Of a stretch of DNA of 64,000 bases, positions 13,679 through 23,048 are shown piece after piece. The stretch covers positions 682,001-746,000 of the forward strand of contig JBAOIN010000016.1 in NCBI GenBank assembly GCA_037045455.1, read 5' to 3'. The notes under the pieces were generated by a model. It searched no databases and was not told where the DNA came from. It saw only the letters and a program-made list of their open reading frames with translations. This DNA is from JADKAV01 sp037045455 (GTDB lineage Bacteria; Actinomycetota; Actinomycetes; S36-B12; UBA10799). The position numbers were made by a program, and so were the translations under genes. The first letter of the stretch is position 1. The number at the start of each line of letters is the position of its first letter.

Positions 13679-14254
13679 GTGATCGAGACACTACGAAGTT
13701 ACATGCAACTGGCCGCCGGGCTAGTGGAGTCGACCGCCGAAAAGGCTAAAGAGTCGGCCGAAGCCCTGCTCACACAGGGTGCCGAGGCGCCTGAAGTGCT
13801 CACCGAACAGGTTCAGGGCATTGCCGAGGACCTGATCGAACAGGGCCGGACGAACCGTGAGCTGCTGGTCGGGCTGGTCCGCACCGAGGTGGAGCGCACG
13901 GTCGGCCGGATGGGGTTCGTCCGCGAGGAGGAACTGGCCGCCGTTCGTAAGCACGTCGAGCGGCTGGAGCGGGAGCTGAACCAGCGCGGCGACCAGGCTG
14001 CCGACGCGGCTCGCTTGGGGGTCTCGGTGGCTGCCTCCGCAGTGCCTGCGACAACTAAGGCTGCAGCCCGGGCCACGGCGGCCGCGGCGGGCACGGCGCG
14101 GACCGCGGCCCGGACTGCCAGCAAAGCCGTGCCGACGGCCAAGCCGGAGCCGAAGCCGGCGGCGCGGAAAGCGCCAGCCAAGAAGGCGCCAGCCAAGAAG
14201 CCCGCGGCCAAGCAGACTGCAGCCAAGAAGACCACCGGGAAGCAGACGTCATGA
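13679..14254 (+). CDS. phasin-like helical protein with histone-like Lys/Ala tail
   Basis: Residues 1-105 form amphipathic helices rich in Ala and Glu with coiled-coil heptads (EELAAVRKHVERLERELNQR), as in phasins that coat polyhydroxyalkanoate granules. Residues from about 150 are KAPAKKAPAKKPAAKQTAAK-type repeats like the tails of histone H1-like and Hlp proteins. The GTG start follows a clear AGGAGG. The stop overlaps the next small gene (ATGA). The product could link granules or other particles to nucleic acid, as PhaM-type proteins do elsewhere, but no PHA synthase is nearby, so this is a guess. Confidence 0.6.
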   Translation: MIETLRSYMQLAAGLVESTAEKAKESAEALLTQGAEAPEVLTEQVQGIAEDLIEQGRTNRELLVGLVRTEVERTVGRMGFVREEELAAVRKHVERLERELNQRGDQAADAARLGVSVAASAVPATTKAAARATAAAAGTARTAARTASKAVPTAKPEPKPAARKAPAKKAPAKKPAAKQTAAKKTTGKQTS

Positions 14255-14397
14255 GCGAGCCCGATCTCGATGCCCTGACCGAGCAGGTCGAACAGGCACT
14301 GGCGGCCGATGGTGACCGCTACCCGCACCTAGTGGCAGCTCATGACGCGGTGCGAGAGGCGCTGGCCGATGACGACACGCAGGCGCCTGGACGCTGA
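14251..14397 (+). CDS. 48-residue conserved-position small protein
   Basis: The frame MSEPDLDALTEQVEQALAAD continues to DDDTQAPGR and a TGA. It overlaps the phasin-like stop by 4 bp and the tlyA start by 29 bp, so it is translationally coupled on both sides. A similarly tiny gene (Rv1693) sits directly before tlyA in mycobacteria, which supports it as real. It is acidic and helical; its function is unknown. Confidence 0.6.
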   Translation: MSEPDLDALTEQVEQALAADGDRYPHLVAAHDAVREALADDDTQAPGR

Positions 14398-15148
14398 GCT
14401 CGTCCGGCGGGGACTGGCCCGCTCGCGCCAGGAGGCGGCCGACCTGATCGCCTCCGGCGCGGTGCTGGTCGACCGGGTGGCTGCGTCAAAGTCGGCGACC
14501 CAGGTGACGGATGGAGTCTCGATCGCGGTCCGAGAAGATGGGCCCTCTTTCGTCTCCCGCGGTGCGCACAAACTGATCGAACCTTTGCAGGAGTTCGGCA
14601 TCGATGTGGCAGGACGCCGGGCACTGGACGCCGGTGCCTCCACGGGTGGCTTCACCCAGGTGCTGCTCGAACAGGGAGCGGCTGCCGTGATCGCGGTTGA
14701 TGTCGGGTACGGCCAGCTGGCCTGGAGCCTGCAGCAGGATCCGCGGGTGATCGTCATGGACCGCACCAACGTCCGTCATCTGACGCCGGATGAGTTGCCG
14801 TACCCGCCGAACCTGATCGTGGGTGATCTGAGTTTCATCTCGCTGGCGAAGGTGCTGCCGGCGTTGACGAGTGTGGCCGACCCGGGGGCCGACCTGGTGC
14901 TGCTCGTCAAGCCGCAGTTTGAGGTCGGCAAGGGGCAGGTCGGAAAGGGCGGTGTTGTGCGCGAACCGCGGTTGCACGCCGCGGCAATCACAGATGTGGC
15001 GGCGGCCGCCAGGGTGTGCGGATACGGCGTGGCTGGCCTGACCCGCAGCCCTTTGCCCGGTCCCAGTGGCAACATCGAGTTCGTGATGTGGCTTCGGCGG
15101 GATGCGCCGGACCTCGATACAGAGCGCGTGACGGAGGTGACGACGTGA
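14369..15148 (+). CDS. tlyA: TlyA rRNA 2'-O-methyltransferase
   Basis: An S4 RNA-binding domain (RRRLDAELVRRGLARSRQEA, residues about 4-60) precedes an FtsJ-like Rossmann methyltransferase with the SAM motif LDAGASTGGFTQVLLEQGA (about 85-103) and VGDLSFISL (about 151). TlyA methylates 16S and 23S rRNA riboses and its loss gives capreomycin resistance in mycobacteria. I chose the ATG at 14369 because MTTRRRLDAEL is the usual N-terminus. It overlaps nadK by 4 bp (GTGA). Confidence 0.93.
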   Translation: MTTRRRLDAELVRRGLARSRQEAADLIASGAVLVDRVAASKSATQVTDGVSIAVREDGPSFVSRGAHKLIEPLQEFGIDVAGRRALDAGASTGGFTQVLLEQGAAAVIAVDVGYGQLAWSLQQDPRVIVMDRTNVRHLTPDELPYPPNLIVGDLSFISLAKVLPALTSVADPGADLVLLVKPQFEVGKGQVGKGGVVREPRLHAAAITDVAAAARVCGYGVAGLTRSPLPGPSGNIEFVMWLRRDAPDLDTERVTEVTT

Positions 15149-16020
15149 ACGTGCAGACGGTCATGCTCGTGGTCCATCCGCACCGGGCGACGGCGCTGGC
15201 AATGGCGTGCAGGTGTGCCAACGGCTTGGAGGACCGCGGCATCAAGGTGGTCGCTCTGGACGAGTCACCCCCGGACCTCGGCCTCACGAGGGCCGGTGCC
15301 GAAACGCCAGTGGACCTGATAGTTGTCTTCGGTGGGGACGGCAGCATCCTGCGTGGCTCGGAGATCGCCCGCGAGCAGGACGTGCCGCTGATCGGGGTGA
15401 ACCTGGGGCACGTTGGCTTCCTGGCCGAGCTCGACGAGGAGGAAGCCGGCGACATCGTCGAACAGATCGCCTCGGGACGGTTCACGATCCAAGAGCGGAT
15501 GACGCTGGACGTCTCGGTCGTCCGGCAGAACCGTGTGGTGGCCACGTCGTGGGCGCTCAACGAGGCGAGCATCGAGAAGAGCGCTCGCGAGCGCATGATC
15601 CAGCTCGTGGCCGAAGTGGACCGCCGGCCGCTGAGCACGTGGGGTTGTGACGGGGTCCTGTTCGCCACTCCGACGGGCTCTACGGGATATGCCTGGTCCG
15701 CCGGGGGACCGGTCGTGTGGCCCACTGTCGACGCGATGCTGCTGGTGCCGGTTTCGGCGCATGCCCTCTTTGCCCGGCCGATGGTCGTCTCGGCTGCCAC
15801 GCAACTGGCCGTCGAGATCTTGCCCGACAGTCCTTCTGCGGTGCTGTGGTGCGACGGGCAACGTCTGGTGCCGCTGGAACCCGGAGACCGGGTCGAGGTC
15901 GTTCGCGGCGGCCGACCGGTGCGGTTGGCCCGGCTGCAGGACACTTTGTTCGTGGACCGGCTGGTAGCCAAGTTTCAGTTGCCGGTCCAGGGCTGGAGTG
16001 GGCGCGGCCGTGATCAGTGA
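15145..16020 (+). CDS. nadK: NAD kinase
   Basis: NadK phosphorylates NAD+ to NADP+. The GGDGSILRG motif (residues about 62-70) and the conserved TPTGSTGYAWSAGGP (about 173) with downstream Asp residues are diagnostic. Length is 291 residues. The GTG start overlaps the tlyA stop, and the end overlaps recN, giving the conserved tlyA-nadK-recN cluster of actinobacteria. Confidence 0.96.
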   Translation: MNVQTVMLVVHPHRATALAMACRCANGLEDRGIKVVALDESPPDLGLTRAGAETPVDLIVVFGGDGSILRGSEIAREQDVPLIGVNLGHVGFLAELDEEEAGDIVEQIASGRFTIQERMTLDVSVVRQNRVVATSWALNEASIEKSARERMIQLVAEVDRRPLSTWGCDGVLFATPTGSTGYAWSAGGPVVWPTVDAMLLVPVSAHALFARPMVVSAATQLAVEILPDSPSAVLWCDGQRLVPLEPGDRVEVVRGGRPVRLARLQDTLFVDRLVAKFQLPVQGWSGRGRDQ

Positions 16021-17641
16021 ACTGCGGATCGAGCACCTCGGGGTCATCGGAGAAGCCGCCGTCACCCCTGGTCCGGGGTTCACGGCTCTCACCGGCGAGA
16101 CGGGGGCCGGTAAGACGATGATCCTCACGGCGCTCGGCATGCTGCTCGGCGGCCGTGTGGATGCCGCGATCGCAGAAGGTGCTGCCGTGCAGGGGGTTTT
16201 CGAGGTACCGGCCGGGCACCCAGCGCTCGAACTCGTCCCAGATGCCGAGGATGGCGAGATCCTGCTGGCCCGCACGGCGGCGGGGTCACGGCTGCGGGCG
16301 TTCGCCGGTGGCCGTATGGTTACGGCCGCGGTGCTGTCGGAGATCGGCGAGTTGCTGGTCACCGTGCACGGCCAGGCCACCCAGCAGCGACTGCGCTCAC
16401 CAGCAGCGCAGCGCCGGGCGTTGGACCGGTTCGGGGGACCGGATCACCAGACGTTGCTGGCCGCCTACCGGCAGGCGTACCGGGACTGGCAGGAGGCCGC
16501 GCAGACATTGAAAACAGCGCGGGAGAACGCCTCGCAGGTCGGCCAACGGATCGTCTTTTTGCGAGCCGCACTCGAGGAGATCGAGCGGGTTGATCCGCAG
16601 CTCGGGGAGACCGAGGCACTGCAGGCCGAGGCGCACCGGCTCACAAATCTCGCGGACCTGACCGCGGCCAGTGGCGCCGCCCGTTCGGCCGTGCTCGGCG
16701 ACGACGATGTGCCGGGGGCAGCGGACCTGCTGCATGCGGCGGCTCGACAGGTTGAGTCGGCCGACGACCAGCAGCTGGATGCACTGCACGGCCGGCTGGT
16801 TGCTGCGGCGGAAGAGGTGAGCGACATCGGCCGGGAGCTCGCAGGGTTCATGGACGGTCTGCAGGATGAACCGGGCCGGCTGGAGTGGATTCAGCAACGC
16901 CTGCACGACCTGAGCCTTCTGCGGTCACGCTATGGCCAGGACGAGCAGCAGGTTCTGCAGTGGTCGCAGGAGGCGGCGGCGGAACTGGTGACTCTGGAGG
17001 CCGGCGATCTCGACGTGCTGGTGGAGGCCGAGGCCAGGACGGCGCGGTTGCTGCAGCGGGCGACTGCCGATCTGAGCGCCTCGCGCAGCGCTCTGGCGCA
17101 AGTGCTGTCAGCCCAGGTGAGCACCGAACTGCGGGAACTGGCGATGCCGAACGCCGACCTGCTGGTCACTGTGGAGGCCGGCCAACCGGGGCCGGATGGT
17201 TGCGACGAGGTGGCGTTCCTGCTCAGTCCGCACCCGGGAGCCACCCCCGCTCCGATCAGCAAGGCGGCCTCCGGCGGCGAATTGAGCCGGGTGATGCTGG
17301 CCCTCGAGGTGGTGCTCGCGGACACCGACACCGTGGGCACGTTCGTGTTCGACGAGGTGGACGCCGGGGTCGGGGGCGCGGCCGCGACGGCGATCGGCCG
17401 GCGGCTGGCGCGGCTGTCGCAGCGCAGCCAGGTGATTGTCGTGACGCATATGCCGCAGGTGGCAGCCTTTGCGGACAATCACCTGCGGGTGATCAAGCAG
17501 CAGGACGCCGAGGTGACCACATCGGATGTGCGGGTGCTCAGCGATGAGCAGCGGGTAGTCGAGATCGCCCGGATGCTGGCCGGCCAGGAGGAGTCCGAAC
17601 ATGCCCGCGAGCACGCCCGAGAACTGCTGGCCATGGTGTGA
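16010..17641 (+). CDS. recN: DNA repair protein RecN
   Basis: RecN is an SMC-like ATPase in double-strand break repair. Walker A GETGAGKT is at residues about 26-33, coiled-coil arms fill the centre, the ABC signature SGGELSR is at about 420 and Walker B FVFDEVDAGVGG at about 445, followed by the D-loop and VVTHMPQVAAFA. The GTG at 16010 gives VISELRIEHLGVI, the family start; a GTG at 15998 is also possible. It overlaps nadK by 11 bp. Confidence 0.95.
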   Translation: MISELRIEHLGVIGEAAVTPGPGFTALTGETGAGKTMILTALGMLLGGRVDAAIAEGAAVQGVFEVPAGHPALELVPDAEDGEILLARTAAGSRLRAFAGGRMVTAAVLSEIGELLVTVHGQATQQRLRSPAAQRRALDRFGGPDHQTLLAAYRQAYRDWQEAAQTLKTARENASQVGQRIVFLRAALEEIERVDPQLGETEALQAEAHRLTNLADLTAASGAARSAVLGDDDVPGAADLLHAAARQVESADDQQLDALHGRLVAAAEEVSDIGRELAGFMDGLQDEPGRLEWIQQRLHDLSLLRSRYGQDEQQVLQWSQEAAAELVTLEAGDLDVLVEAEARTARLLQRATADLSASRSALAQVLSAQVSTELRELAMPNADLLVTVEAGQPGPDGCDEVAFLLSPHPGATPAPISKAASGGELSRVMLALEVVLADTDTVGTFVFDEVDAGVGGAAATAIGRRLARLSQRSQVIVVTHMPQVAAFADNHLRVIKQQDAEVTTSDVRVLSDEQRVVEIARMLAGQEESEHAREHARELLAMV

Positions 17642-17667
17642 GCCCCTGACCGGTGCTGGGCCGCATT

Positions 17668-17736
17668 TTGTCGTGTTGTTGTCGTCCGCTCGGCGTGTCG
17701 TGACCACAACGCGACAGCGCGGACAACATCGCAACA
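17668..17736 (+). repeat. imperfect inverted repeat downstream of recN
   Basis: TTGTTGTCGTCCGC on the left faces GCGGACAACATCGCAACA on the right, with an inner TGTCG/CGACA pair. The region can form a long imperfect hairpin between recN and pyrG. There is no T-run. It may be a terminator or a small repeat; it is not related to the 87-90 bp palindromes. Confidence 0.45.
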
Positions 17737-17817
17737 GAACCTGAGTTGGCTGACCAGGAGTTGTCCGGACATTGCAGAATCCACGCGAGTCGCTTCCGCC
17801 GCAGCGCCAGCGGCAGG

Positions 17818-17823
17818 TAGTCT
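17818..17823 (+). promoter_or_regulatory. -10 box before pyrG
   Basis: TAGTCT lies 8 nt before the pyrG GTG at 17832, which suggests a leaderless or nearly leaderless message. Confidence 0.45.
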
Positions 17824-17831
17824 GGCATCCC

Positions 17832-19474
17832 GTGGATAGCCCGGGTTCTGCCGTACACATCTTCGTCACCGGAGGCGTCGCCTCCTCGCTCGGCAAGGGG
17901 CTTACCGCCTCCTCGCTGGGACAGCTGCTCAGCGCGCGTGGCCTACGGGTCACGATGCAGAAGCTGGATCCGTACCTCAACGTCGATCCGGGCACGATGA
18001 ACCCCTTTCAGCACGGTGAGGTGTTCGTCACCGACGACGGCAACGAGACCGACCTGGACATCGGTCATTACGAGCGCTTCCTCGACCGCAACCTGACCGG
18101 GATCGCCAACGTCACGACCGGGTCAGGTGTACTCCAGCGGTGATCGCCAAGGAGCGCCGCGGCGAGTACCTCGGCGACACGGTGCAGGTGATCCCGCACA
18201 TCACCAACGAGATCAAGTCCCGCATCTACGCGATGGCCACTGAGGACGTGGACGTGGTGATCACCGAGATCGGGGGCACGGTCGGCGACATCGAGTCGCT
18301 GCCGTTCCTGGAGGCTGCCCGGCAGGTTCGCCACGACGTGGGCCGCGATCGGTGCTTCTTCCTGCACGTCTCACTGCTGCCCTATCTCGGGCCGTCGGGG
18401 GAGTTGAAGACGAAACCCACCCAGCACTCGGTTGCCGCTTTACGCAACATCGGTATCCAGCCGGACGCGCTGGTGCTTCGCGCGGACCGGCCCGTCCCCG
18501 AGGGCATCAAGCGCAAGGTCTCGCTGATGTGCGACGTCGACATGGAAGCTGTGGTGGCTGCGGTGGACGCGCCGAGCATCTACGACATCCCGAAAGTGCT
18601 GCACACCGAAGGCCTGGATGCGTACGTGGTGCGGCGGATGGGGCTGCCGTTCCGGGACGTCGACTGGACCGCGTGGGGTGCCCTGCTGGACCGGGTGCAC
18701 AAGCCCTCGCACTCCGTGGAGATCGCCCTGGTCGGCAAGTACATCGATCTTCCCGATGCCTATCTGTCGGTGACCGAGGCGCTGCGAGCAGGTGGGTTCG
18801 GGCACGACACCGCGGTGCGCATCCGGTGGGTGGCCTCGGATGACTGCGCCACTGAGGAAGGCGCCAAGGAGGCGCTGGGCGATGTGGATGCGGTCTGCGT
18901 TCCGGGTGGTTTCGGCGTGCGCGGCATCGAGGGCAAACTCGGCGCCATCCGCTTCACCCGCGAGAACGGGATCCCGACGCTGGGGCTGTGCCTGGGTCTG
19001 CAGTGCATGGTGATCGAGTACGCCCGCAGCATGGCCGGGATGCCCGATGCGAACTCGATGGAGTTCGACGACGAAACCACGCATCCAGTGGTCTCGACGA
19101 TGGCCGATCAGACTGACGTCGTCAGCGGCGAGCGGGACATGGGCGGGACGATGCGTCTGGGTCTGTACCCCGCGGTGCTGACGCCGGGCAGTGTGGTGGC
19201 CGGCGCCTACGGTCAGACCGCGGTCGACGAGCGACACCGCCATCGCTACGAGGTCAACAACGCTTACCGGGACCAGTTGGGAGAGGCCGGCATGGTGTTC
19301 AGCGGCACGTCTCCCGATGGGCGGCTGGTCGAATTCGTGGAACTGCCGGCGGACGTGCACCCGTACTTCGTGGCCACGCAGGCGCACCCGGAGTTCCGCA
19401 GCCGCCCGACCCGGCCGCACCCGCTGTTCGCCGGACTTGTCGGGGCTGCGCTGGCCCGGCAGCAGAATGGATGA
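17832..19474 (+). CDS. pyrG: CTP synthase, two-insertion frameshift
   Basis: PyrG aminates UTP to CTP. The synthetase domain starts HIFVTGGVASSLGKG and continues LDPYLNVDPGTMNPFQHGEV. The glutaminase domain has the nucleophile in LGLCLGLQCMVIEYA and the closing His-Glu in AQAHPEF. At 18121-18143 the family sequence TTGQVYSSVIAKERRGEYLG is interrupted: an extra T in GGGTCAG and an extra G in AGCGGTG break the frame after TTG. As pyrG is essential, I read both as sequence errors. The downstream frame then runs intact to 19474. Full length is about 546 residues. The stop overlaps the NUDIX start. Confidence 0.93.
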
Positions 19475-20135
19475 GGTCTGGGACGGACCGGTCGCCGACT
19501 CCTTCGAGAGTCACCCGGTCCTGGCCAGGCACCAGCGGTTCCACGGCGCGGTCTGGGATGTGCGATCCGACGAAGTGCAGATCGGCGACCATCGGGTCGT
19601 GCGCGATCTGGTCGTGCACCCGGGCGCCGTGGGAGTCATCGCGCTGGACGACCAGGACCGGATCCTGCTGATCCGGCAGTACCGGCACCCGGTCGCGGCG
19701 TTCCTGTTCGAACCGCCGGCCGGCCTGCTCGACACCCACAAGGAGACCGCCTGGGATTGCGCGCAGCGGGAGCTGGCCGAGGAGGCAGGGCTGCGTGCCG
19801 ACGACTGGCACGTGCTGATCGACTTCCTCAACTCCCCTGGCGGGACCAGCGAGACGCTGCGTTGCTTCCTTGCTCGAGGGCTGCACCCACTGGAAGGCGG
19901 CCGGGAGCACACGGGGGAGGCCGAGGAGGCGCACCTGCCGCAAGCCTGGCTGCCGCTGGATGAGGCCGTCTCGCTTGTGCTCAGCGGCGCAGTGCAGAAC
20001 CCGACAGCGACCAACGGGATCCTGGCGGCGGCTGCGGCCCGTGGGCGCGGATGGGCCGGTCTTCGGCCCGCGGATGCGCCCTGGCCTGTGCGAGACTGGG
20101 TCGAATCGCTGGGCAACGTCAGACAGCCTGGATAG
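19467..20135 (+). CDS. NUDIX hydrolase, ADP-ribose pyrophosphatase type
   Basis: The Nudix helix reads KETAWDCAQRELAEEAGL at residues about 93-110, preceded by FEPPAGLLD, as in ADP-ribose pyrophosphatases. The ATG overlaps the pyrG stop. The same pair (pyrG with Rv1700) occurs in mycobacteria. It probably hydrolyses ADP-ribose or a related nucleotide sugar. It is 222 residues, with a normal C-terminal LPLDEAVSLVLSG segment. Confidence 0.88.
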   Translation: MDEVWDGPVADSFESHPVLARHQRFHGAVWDVRSDEVQIGDHRVVRDLVVHPGAVGVIALDDQDRILLIRQYRHPVAAFLFEPPAGLLDTHKETAWDCAQRELAEEAGLRADDWHVLIDFLNSPGGTSETLRCFLARGLHPLEGGREHTGEAEEAHLPQAWLPLDEAVSLVLSGAVQNPTATNGILAAAAARGRGWAGLRPADAPWPVRDWVESLGNVRQPG

Positions 20136-20145
20136 GAGATCGCCG

Positions 20146-21258
20146 ATGCGCATCGGTGTGCCGACTGAGGTCAAGCCCCAGGAGTACCGGGTTGCCATAA
20201 CGCCCGCTGGGGTCCACGAACTGGTCCGGCACGGGCACACGGTCAGCGTGCAGGCGGGCGCCGGCGTGGGATCCTCGCTGCCGGACGCCGAGTTCCAGGC
20301 GGCAGGGGCCACCATTTTGCCCGACGCGCAATCGGTCTGGGGGTCCGCGGACTTGGTCGTGAAGGTCAAGGAACCGATCGCCCAGGAGTACGGATTCCTC
20401 CGCGATGACCTGTTGCTGTTCACCTACCTGCACCTTGCCGCGTCGCGGGAGTGCACCGACGCGCTGCTGTCGGCAGGCACCACGTCGATCGCCTACGAGA
20501 CGGTGGAATTGCCCGACCACACCCTGCCCCTGCTGGCCCCCATGTCGGAGGTGGCCGGCCGCTTGGCGCCGCAGGTGGGTGCCCAAGCGTTGCTCAAGGC
20601 CCACGGCGGACGAGGGGTCCTGCTGGGGGGCACTCCGGGTGTGCATGCCGGCAAGGTGGTCGTGATCGGGGCTGGCGTGGCCGGTCAGAATGCCGCGGCG
20701 ATCGCGCTGGGTATGCAGGCCGAGGTGCTGCTGCTGGACCGCGACGTGGCCCGCCTGCGGCAGGCCGATGCGATCTATCAGGGACATATGCAGACCGTGG
20801 CGTCCAACGCCTATGAGATCGAGCGCTGCGTGCTCGACGCCGACATGGTCATCGGTGCCGTGCTTGTCCCAGGCGCGAAGGCCCCGAAACTGATCAGCAA
20901 CGAGCTGGTGTCGCGGATGAAGCCGGGGGCTGTTCTGGTGGACATCTCCGTGGACCAGGGTGGCTGCTTCGAGGATTCCCGGCCGACCACGCACTTGGAA
21001 CCGACCTATCCGGTGCACGACACGTTGTTCTACTGCGTCGCCAATATGCCCGGGGCGGTCCCGCACACCTCGACCTGGGCGCTGACCAATGTCACGCTGC
21101 CGTACCTGGTCGAACTCGCCGACCACGGCTGGCGGCATGCGTGCCGACGGGATCGGGCGCTGGCGCTGGGGATCAACACCCACGCAGGGCAAATCACCTA
21201 CAAGGCCGTGGCCGATGCCTTCGGGCTGCCGACGGTCGCGCTGGACGCGGTCCTGTGA
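20146..21258 (+). CDS. ald: alanine dehydrogenase
   Basis: The protein interconverts L-alanine and pyruvate with NAD(H). The N-terminus MRIGVPTEVKPQEYRVAITP, the substrate-binding Lys in KVKEP, and the Rossmann motif VVIGAGVAGQNAA (about residue 170) are typical, as are the family segments LLGGTPGVHAGKV and NMPGAVPHTSTWAL. The length of 370 matches the family. A Shine-Dalgarno TAGGAG lies 8 nt before the ATG. It sits directly after the NUDIX gene on the same strand. Confidence 0.95.
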   Translation: MRIGVPTEVKPQEYRVAITPAGVHELVRHGHTVSVQAGAGVGSSLPDAEFQAAGATILPDAQSVWGSADLVVKVKEPIAQEYGFLRDDLLLFTYLHLAASRECTDALLSAGTTSIAYETVELPDHTLPLLAPMSEVAGRLAPQVGAQALLKAHGGRGVLLGGTPGVHAGKVVVIGAGVAGQNAAAIALGMQAEVLLLDRDVARLRQADAIYQGHMQTVASNAYEIERCVLDADMVIGAVLVPGAKAPKLISNELVSRMKPGAVLVDISVDQGGCFEDSRPTTHLEPTYPVHDTLFYCVANMPGAVPHTSTWALTNVTLPYLVELADHGWRHACRRDRALALGINTHAGQITYKAVADAFGLPTVALDAVL

Positions 21259-21274
21259 GAGTCGACACTCAACA

Positions 21275-21304
21275 TTGTTTGCAGCAGGCCTGAATCTCTA
21301 GGGT
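21275..21304 (+). promoter_or_regulatory. possible xerD promoter
   Basis: TTGTTT (21275-21280) and TAGGGT (21299-21304) are 18 bp apart, with the ATG of xerD 9 nt further on. The boxes are weak matches. Confidence 0.35.
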
Positions 21305-21313
21305 CGTCTCGCC

Positions 21314-22219
21314 ATGCACCAGATCGACGCCTACCTGCAGCACGTGGTGGTGGAGAAGGGTTTGTCCGTCAATACGGTGGCGGCCTACCGGCGGGATCTC
21401 GAGCGCTTCTCGGGGTGGTTGCACGACCAAGGCGTCAGCGAGCTCACACAGGTGGATCCGGCCATGCTCGGGCAGTTCGTGACCTGGTTGTCCTCCGATC
21501 AGGGGCTGTCGGCGACGAGCGTGCGCCGGGTGGTCAGCAGCGTCCGCGGGCTGTTCCGATACGCCGGTGCGGAGGGCTGGATCGCAGTCGATCCGAGTGA
21601 GGACGTCGCCTCGCCCACCGTGCCGCTGCGGTTGCCCAAGGCTCTGTCCGTCGAGGACACTGTCGCGATGGTCGAGTCCTGCGATACCTCGACCGTGCTG
21701 GGGCTGCGGGACCAGGCACTGCTGGAATTCCTGTACGGCTGTGGTGCCCGGATCAGTGAAGCGGTCGGTCTCACGCCGGATGCGCTGGATCTGGCTGATC
21801 GCAGCGTGCTGCTGCGCGGCAAGGGCGGCAAACAGCGCCGGGTCCCGGTCGGGAGTCACGCTGTGGCAGCACTAGAGGCCTATCTGGTCCGGGCCAGACC
21901 CGCGCTGCTGGCTGCACGCAAGAAGTCAGGCCCGGTCCCGCGCGAGGTGTTCCTCAACGCTCGCGGCACGCCCCTCTCCCGGCAGAGCGCCTACGGGATC
22001 GTGGCGGCCGCAGCGGACCGAGCCGGGGTGACGGGCGTCTCGCCGCATACACTTCGGCACTCGTTCGCCACCCACCTGCTGGAAGGCGGTGCCGACGTCC
22101 GCGTCGTGCAGGAACTACTGGGACACGCGTCGGTGACCACTACTCAGATCTATACCCACGTCACGATCGACCGGCTCCGCGAGGTGTACACGGAGTCGCA
22201 CCCGCGGGCCTTGCGGTAG
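21314..22219 (+). CDS. xerD: tyrosine recombinase XerD
   Basis: XerD resolves chromosome dimers at dif with XerC. The SAM-like N-terminal core-binding domain (YLQHVVVEKGLSVNTVAAYR) is followed by the catalytic domain with Arg in GARISE, Lys in GKGGKQR, HTLRHSFATHLL (His-X-X-Arg), LGHAS (His) and the nucleophile Tyr in TTQIYTHV. The length of 301 is normal. In mycobacteria xerD is likewise upstream of scpA, though a ParA-like gene found there is absent here. Confidence 0.95.
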   Translation: MHQIDAYLQHVVVEKGLSVNTVAAYRRDLERFSGWLHDQGVSELTQVDPAMLGQFVTWLSSDQGLSATSVRRVVSSVRGLFRYAGAEGWIAVDPSEDVASPTVPLRLPKALSVEDTVAMVESCDTSTVLGLRDQALLEFLYGCGARISEAVGLTPDALDLADRSVLLRGKGGKQRRVPVGSHAVAALEAYLVRARPALLAARKKSGPVPREVFLNARGTPLSRQSAYGIVAAAADRAGVTGVSPHTLRHSFATHLLEGGADVRVVQELLGHASVTTTQIYTHVTIDRLREVYTESHPRALR

Positions 22220-22256
22220 GCCCGCGTCGCTGCCCGTAAGCGGCCCGAACCCGCGT

Positions 22257-22262
22257 TACCGT
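22257..22262 (+). promoter_or_regulatory. -10 box before scpA
   Basis: TACCGT lies 6 nt before the scpA GTG; no Shine-Dalgarno fits between, so the message is probably leaderless. Confidence 0.4.
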
Positions 22263-22268
22263 GGACCG

Positions 22269-23048
22269 GTGACTGCCGAGGCACTGCCCAGCGAGCCCGT
22301 GGGCTTCGCCGTGCACCTCGAGGAGTTCGAGGGGCCGTTCGACATGCTCCTGCAGCTGATCTCCAAGCACAAACTGGAGGTCACCGAACTCAGTCTCAGC
22401 CAGGTCACCGACGAGTTCGTGCAGTACATCCGCCAGCAGGGCCGGGATTGGGACCTTGACGAGGCCAGCCAGTTCCTGGTGATCGCAGCGACCTTGCTCG
22501 ACCTCAAGGTCGTGAAGCTCCTGCCGGGCGCGGAGGTCGAGGACGAGGAGGATCTCGCGCTGCTGGAAGCCCGCGACCTGCTGTTCGCCCGGCTGATGCA
22601 GTACCGGGCCTACAAAGACGTATCGGGGATCTTCGCGCGGATGATTGACGACGCGCCCCTGATGCAGCCGCGCACGGTGGGCCTCGACCCCGACCTGCAT
22701 GGACTGTTGCCCGATGTTGTGCTGGGTTTGGGGCCCGAGGCCTTCGCCGCGCTGGCGGCAGTGGCGCTCGCCCCCAAGCCTGTGCCAGAAGTGGCCATCG
22801 ACCATGTCCATGCGCCCCCGGTCAGTGTTGCCGAGCAGAAGCAGATCCTCGCCGAGGCTCTGCAGGAGCGCGGGCACGCCACGTTCCGGGAACTCATCGA
22901 GAACGCCGACAACCGCATGATTGTGGTGGGGCGTTTTCTCGCCCTGCTCGAGCTGTATCGCGACGGCACTGTGCGTTTCGAGCAGGAGCGCGCGCTCGGG
23001 GAGCTGACGATCCATTGGGAGGAAACCAGTGACGCATCGGGTGATTGA
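22269..23048 (+). CDS. scpA: segregation and condensation protein A
   Basis: ScpA is the kleisin that links SMC heads in the condensin complex. The N-terminal FEGPFDMLLQLISKHKLEVT motif is diagnostic, and the C-terminal winged helix includes VVGRFLALLELYRDGTVRFE. It is 259 residues. The end overlaps scpB by 20 bp, the usual scpAB pair. Confidence 0.95.
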   Translation: MTAEALPSEPVGFAVHLEEFEGPFDMLLQLISKHKLEVTELSLSQVTDEFVQYIRQQGRDWDLDEASQFLVIAATLLDLKVVKLLPGAEVEDEEDLALLEARDLLFARLMQYRAYKDVSGIFARMIDDAPLMQPRTVGLDPDLHGLLPDVVLGLGPEAFAALAAVALAPKPVPEVAIDHVHAPPVSVAEQKQILAEALQERGHATFRELIENADNRMIVVGRFLALLELYRDGTVRFEQERALGELTIHWEETSDASGD

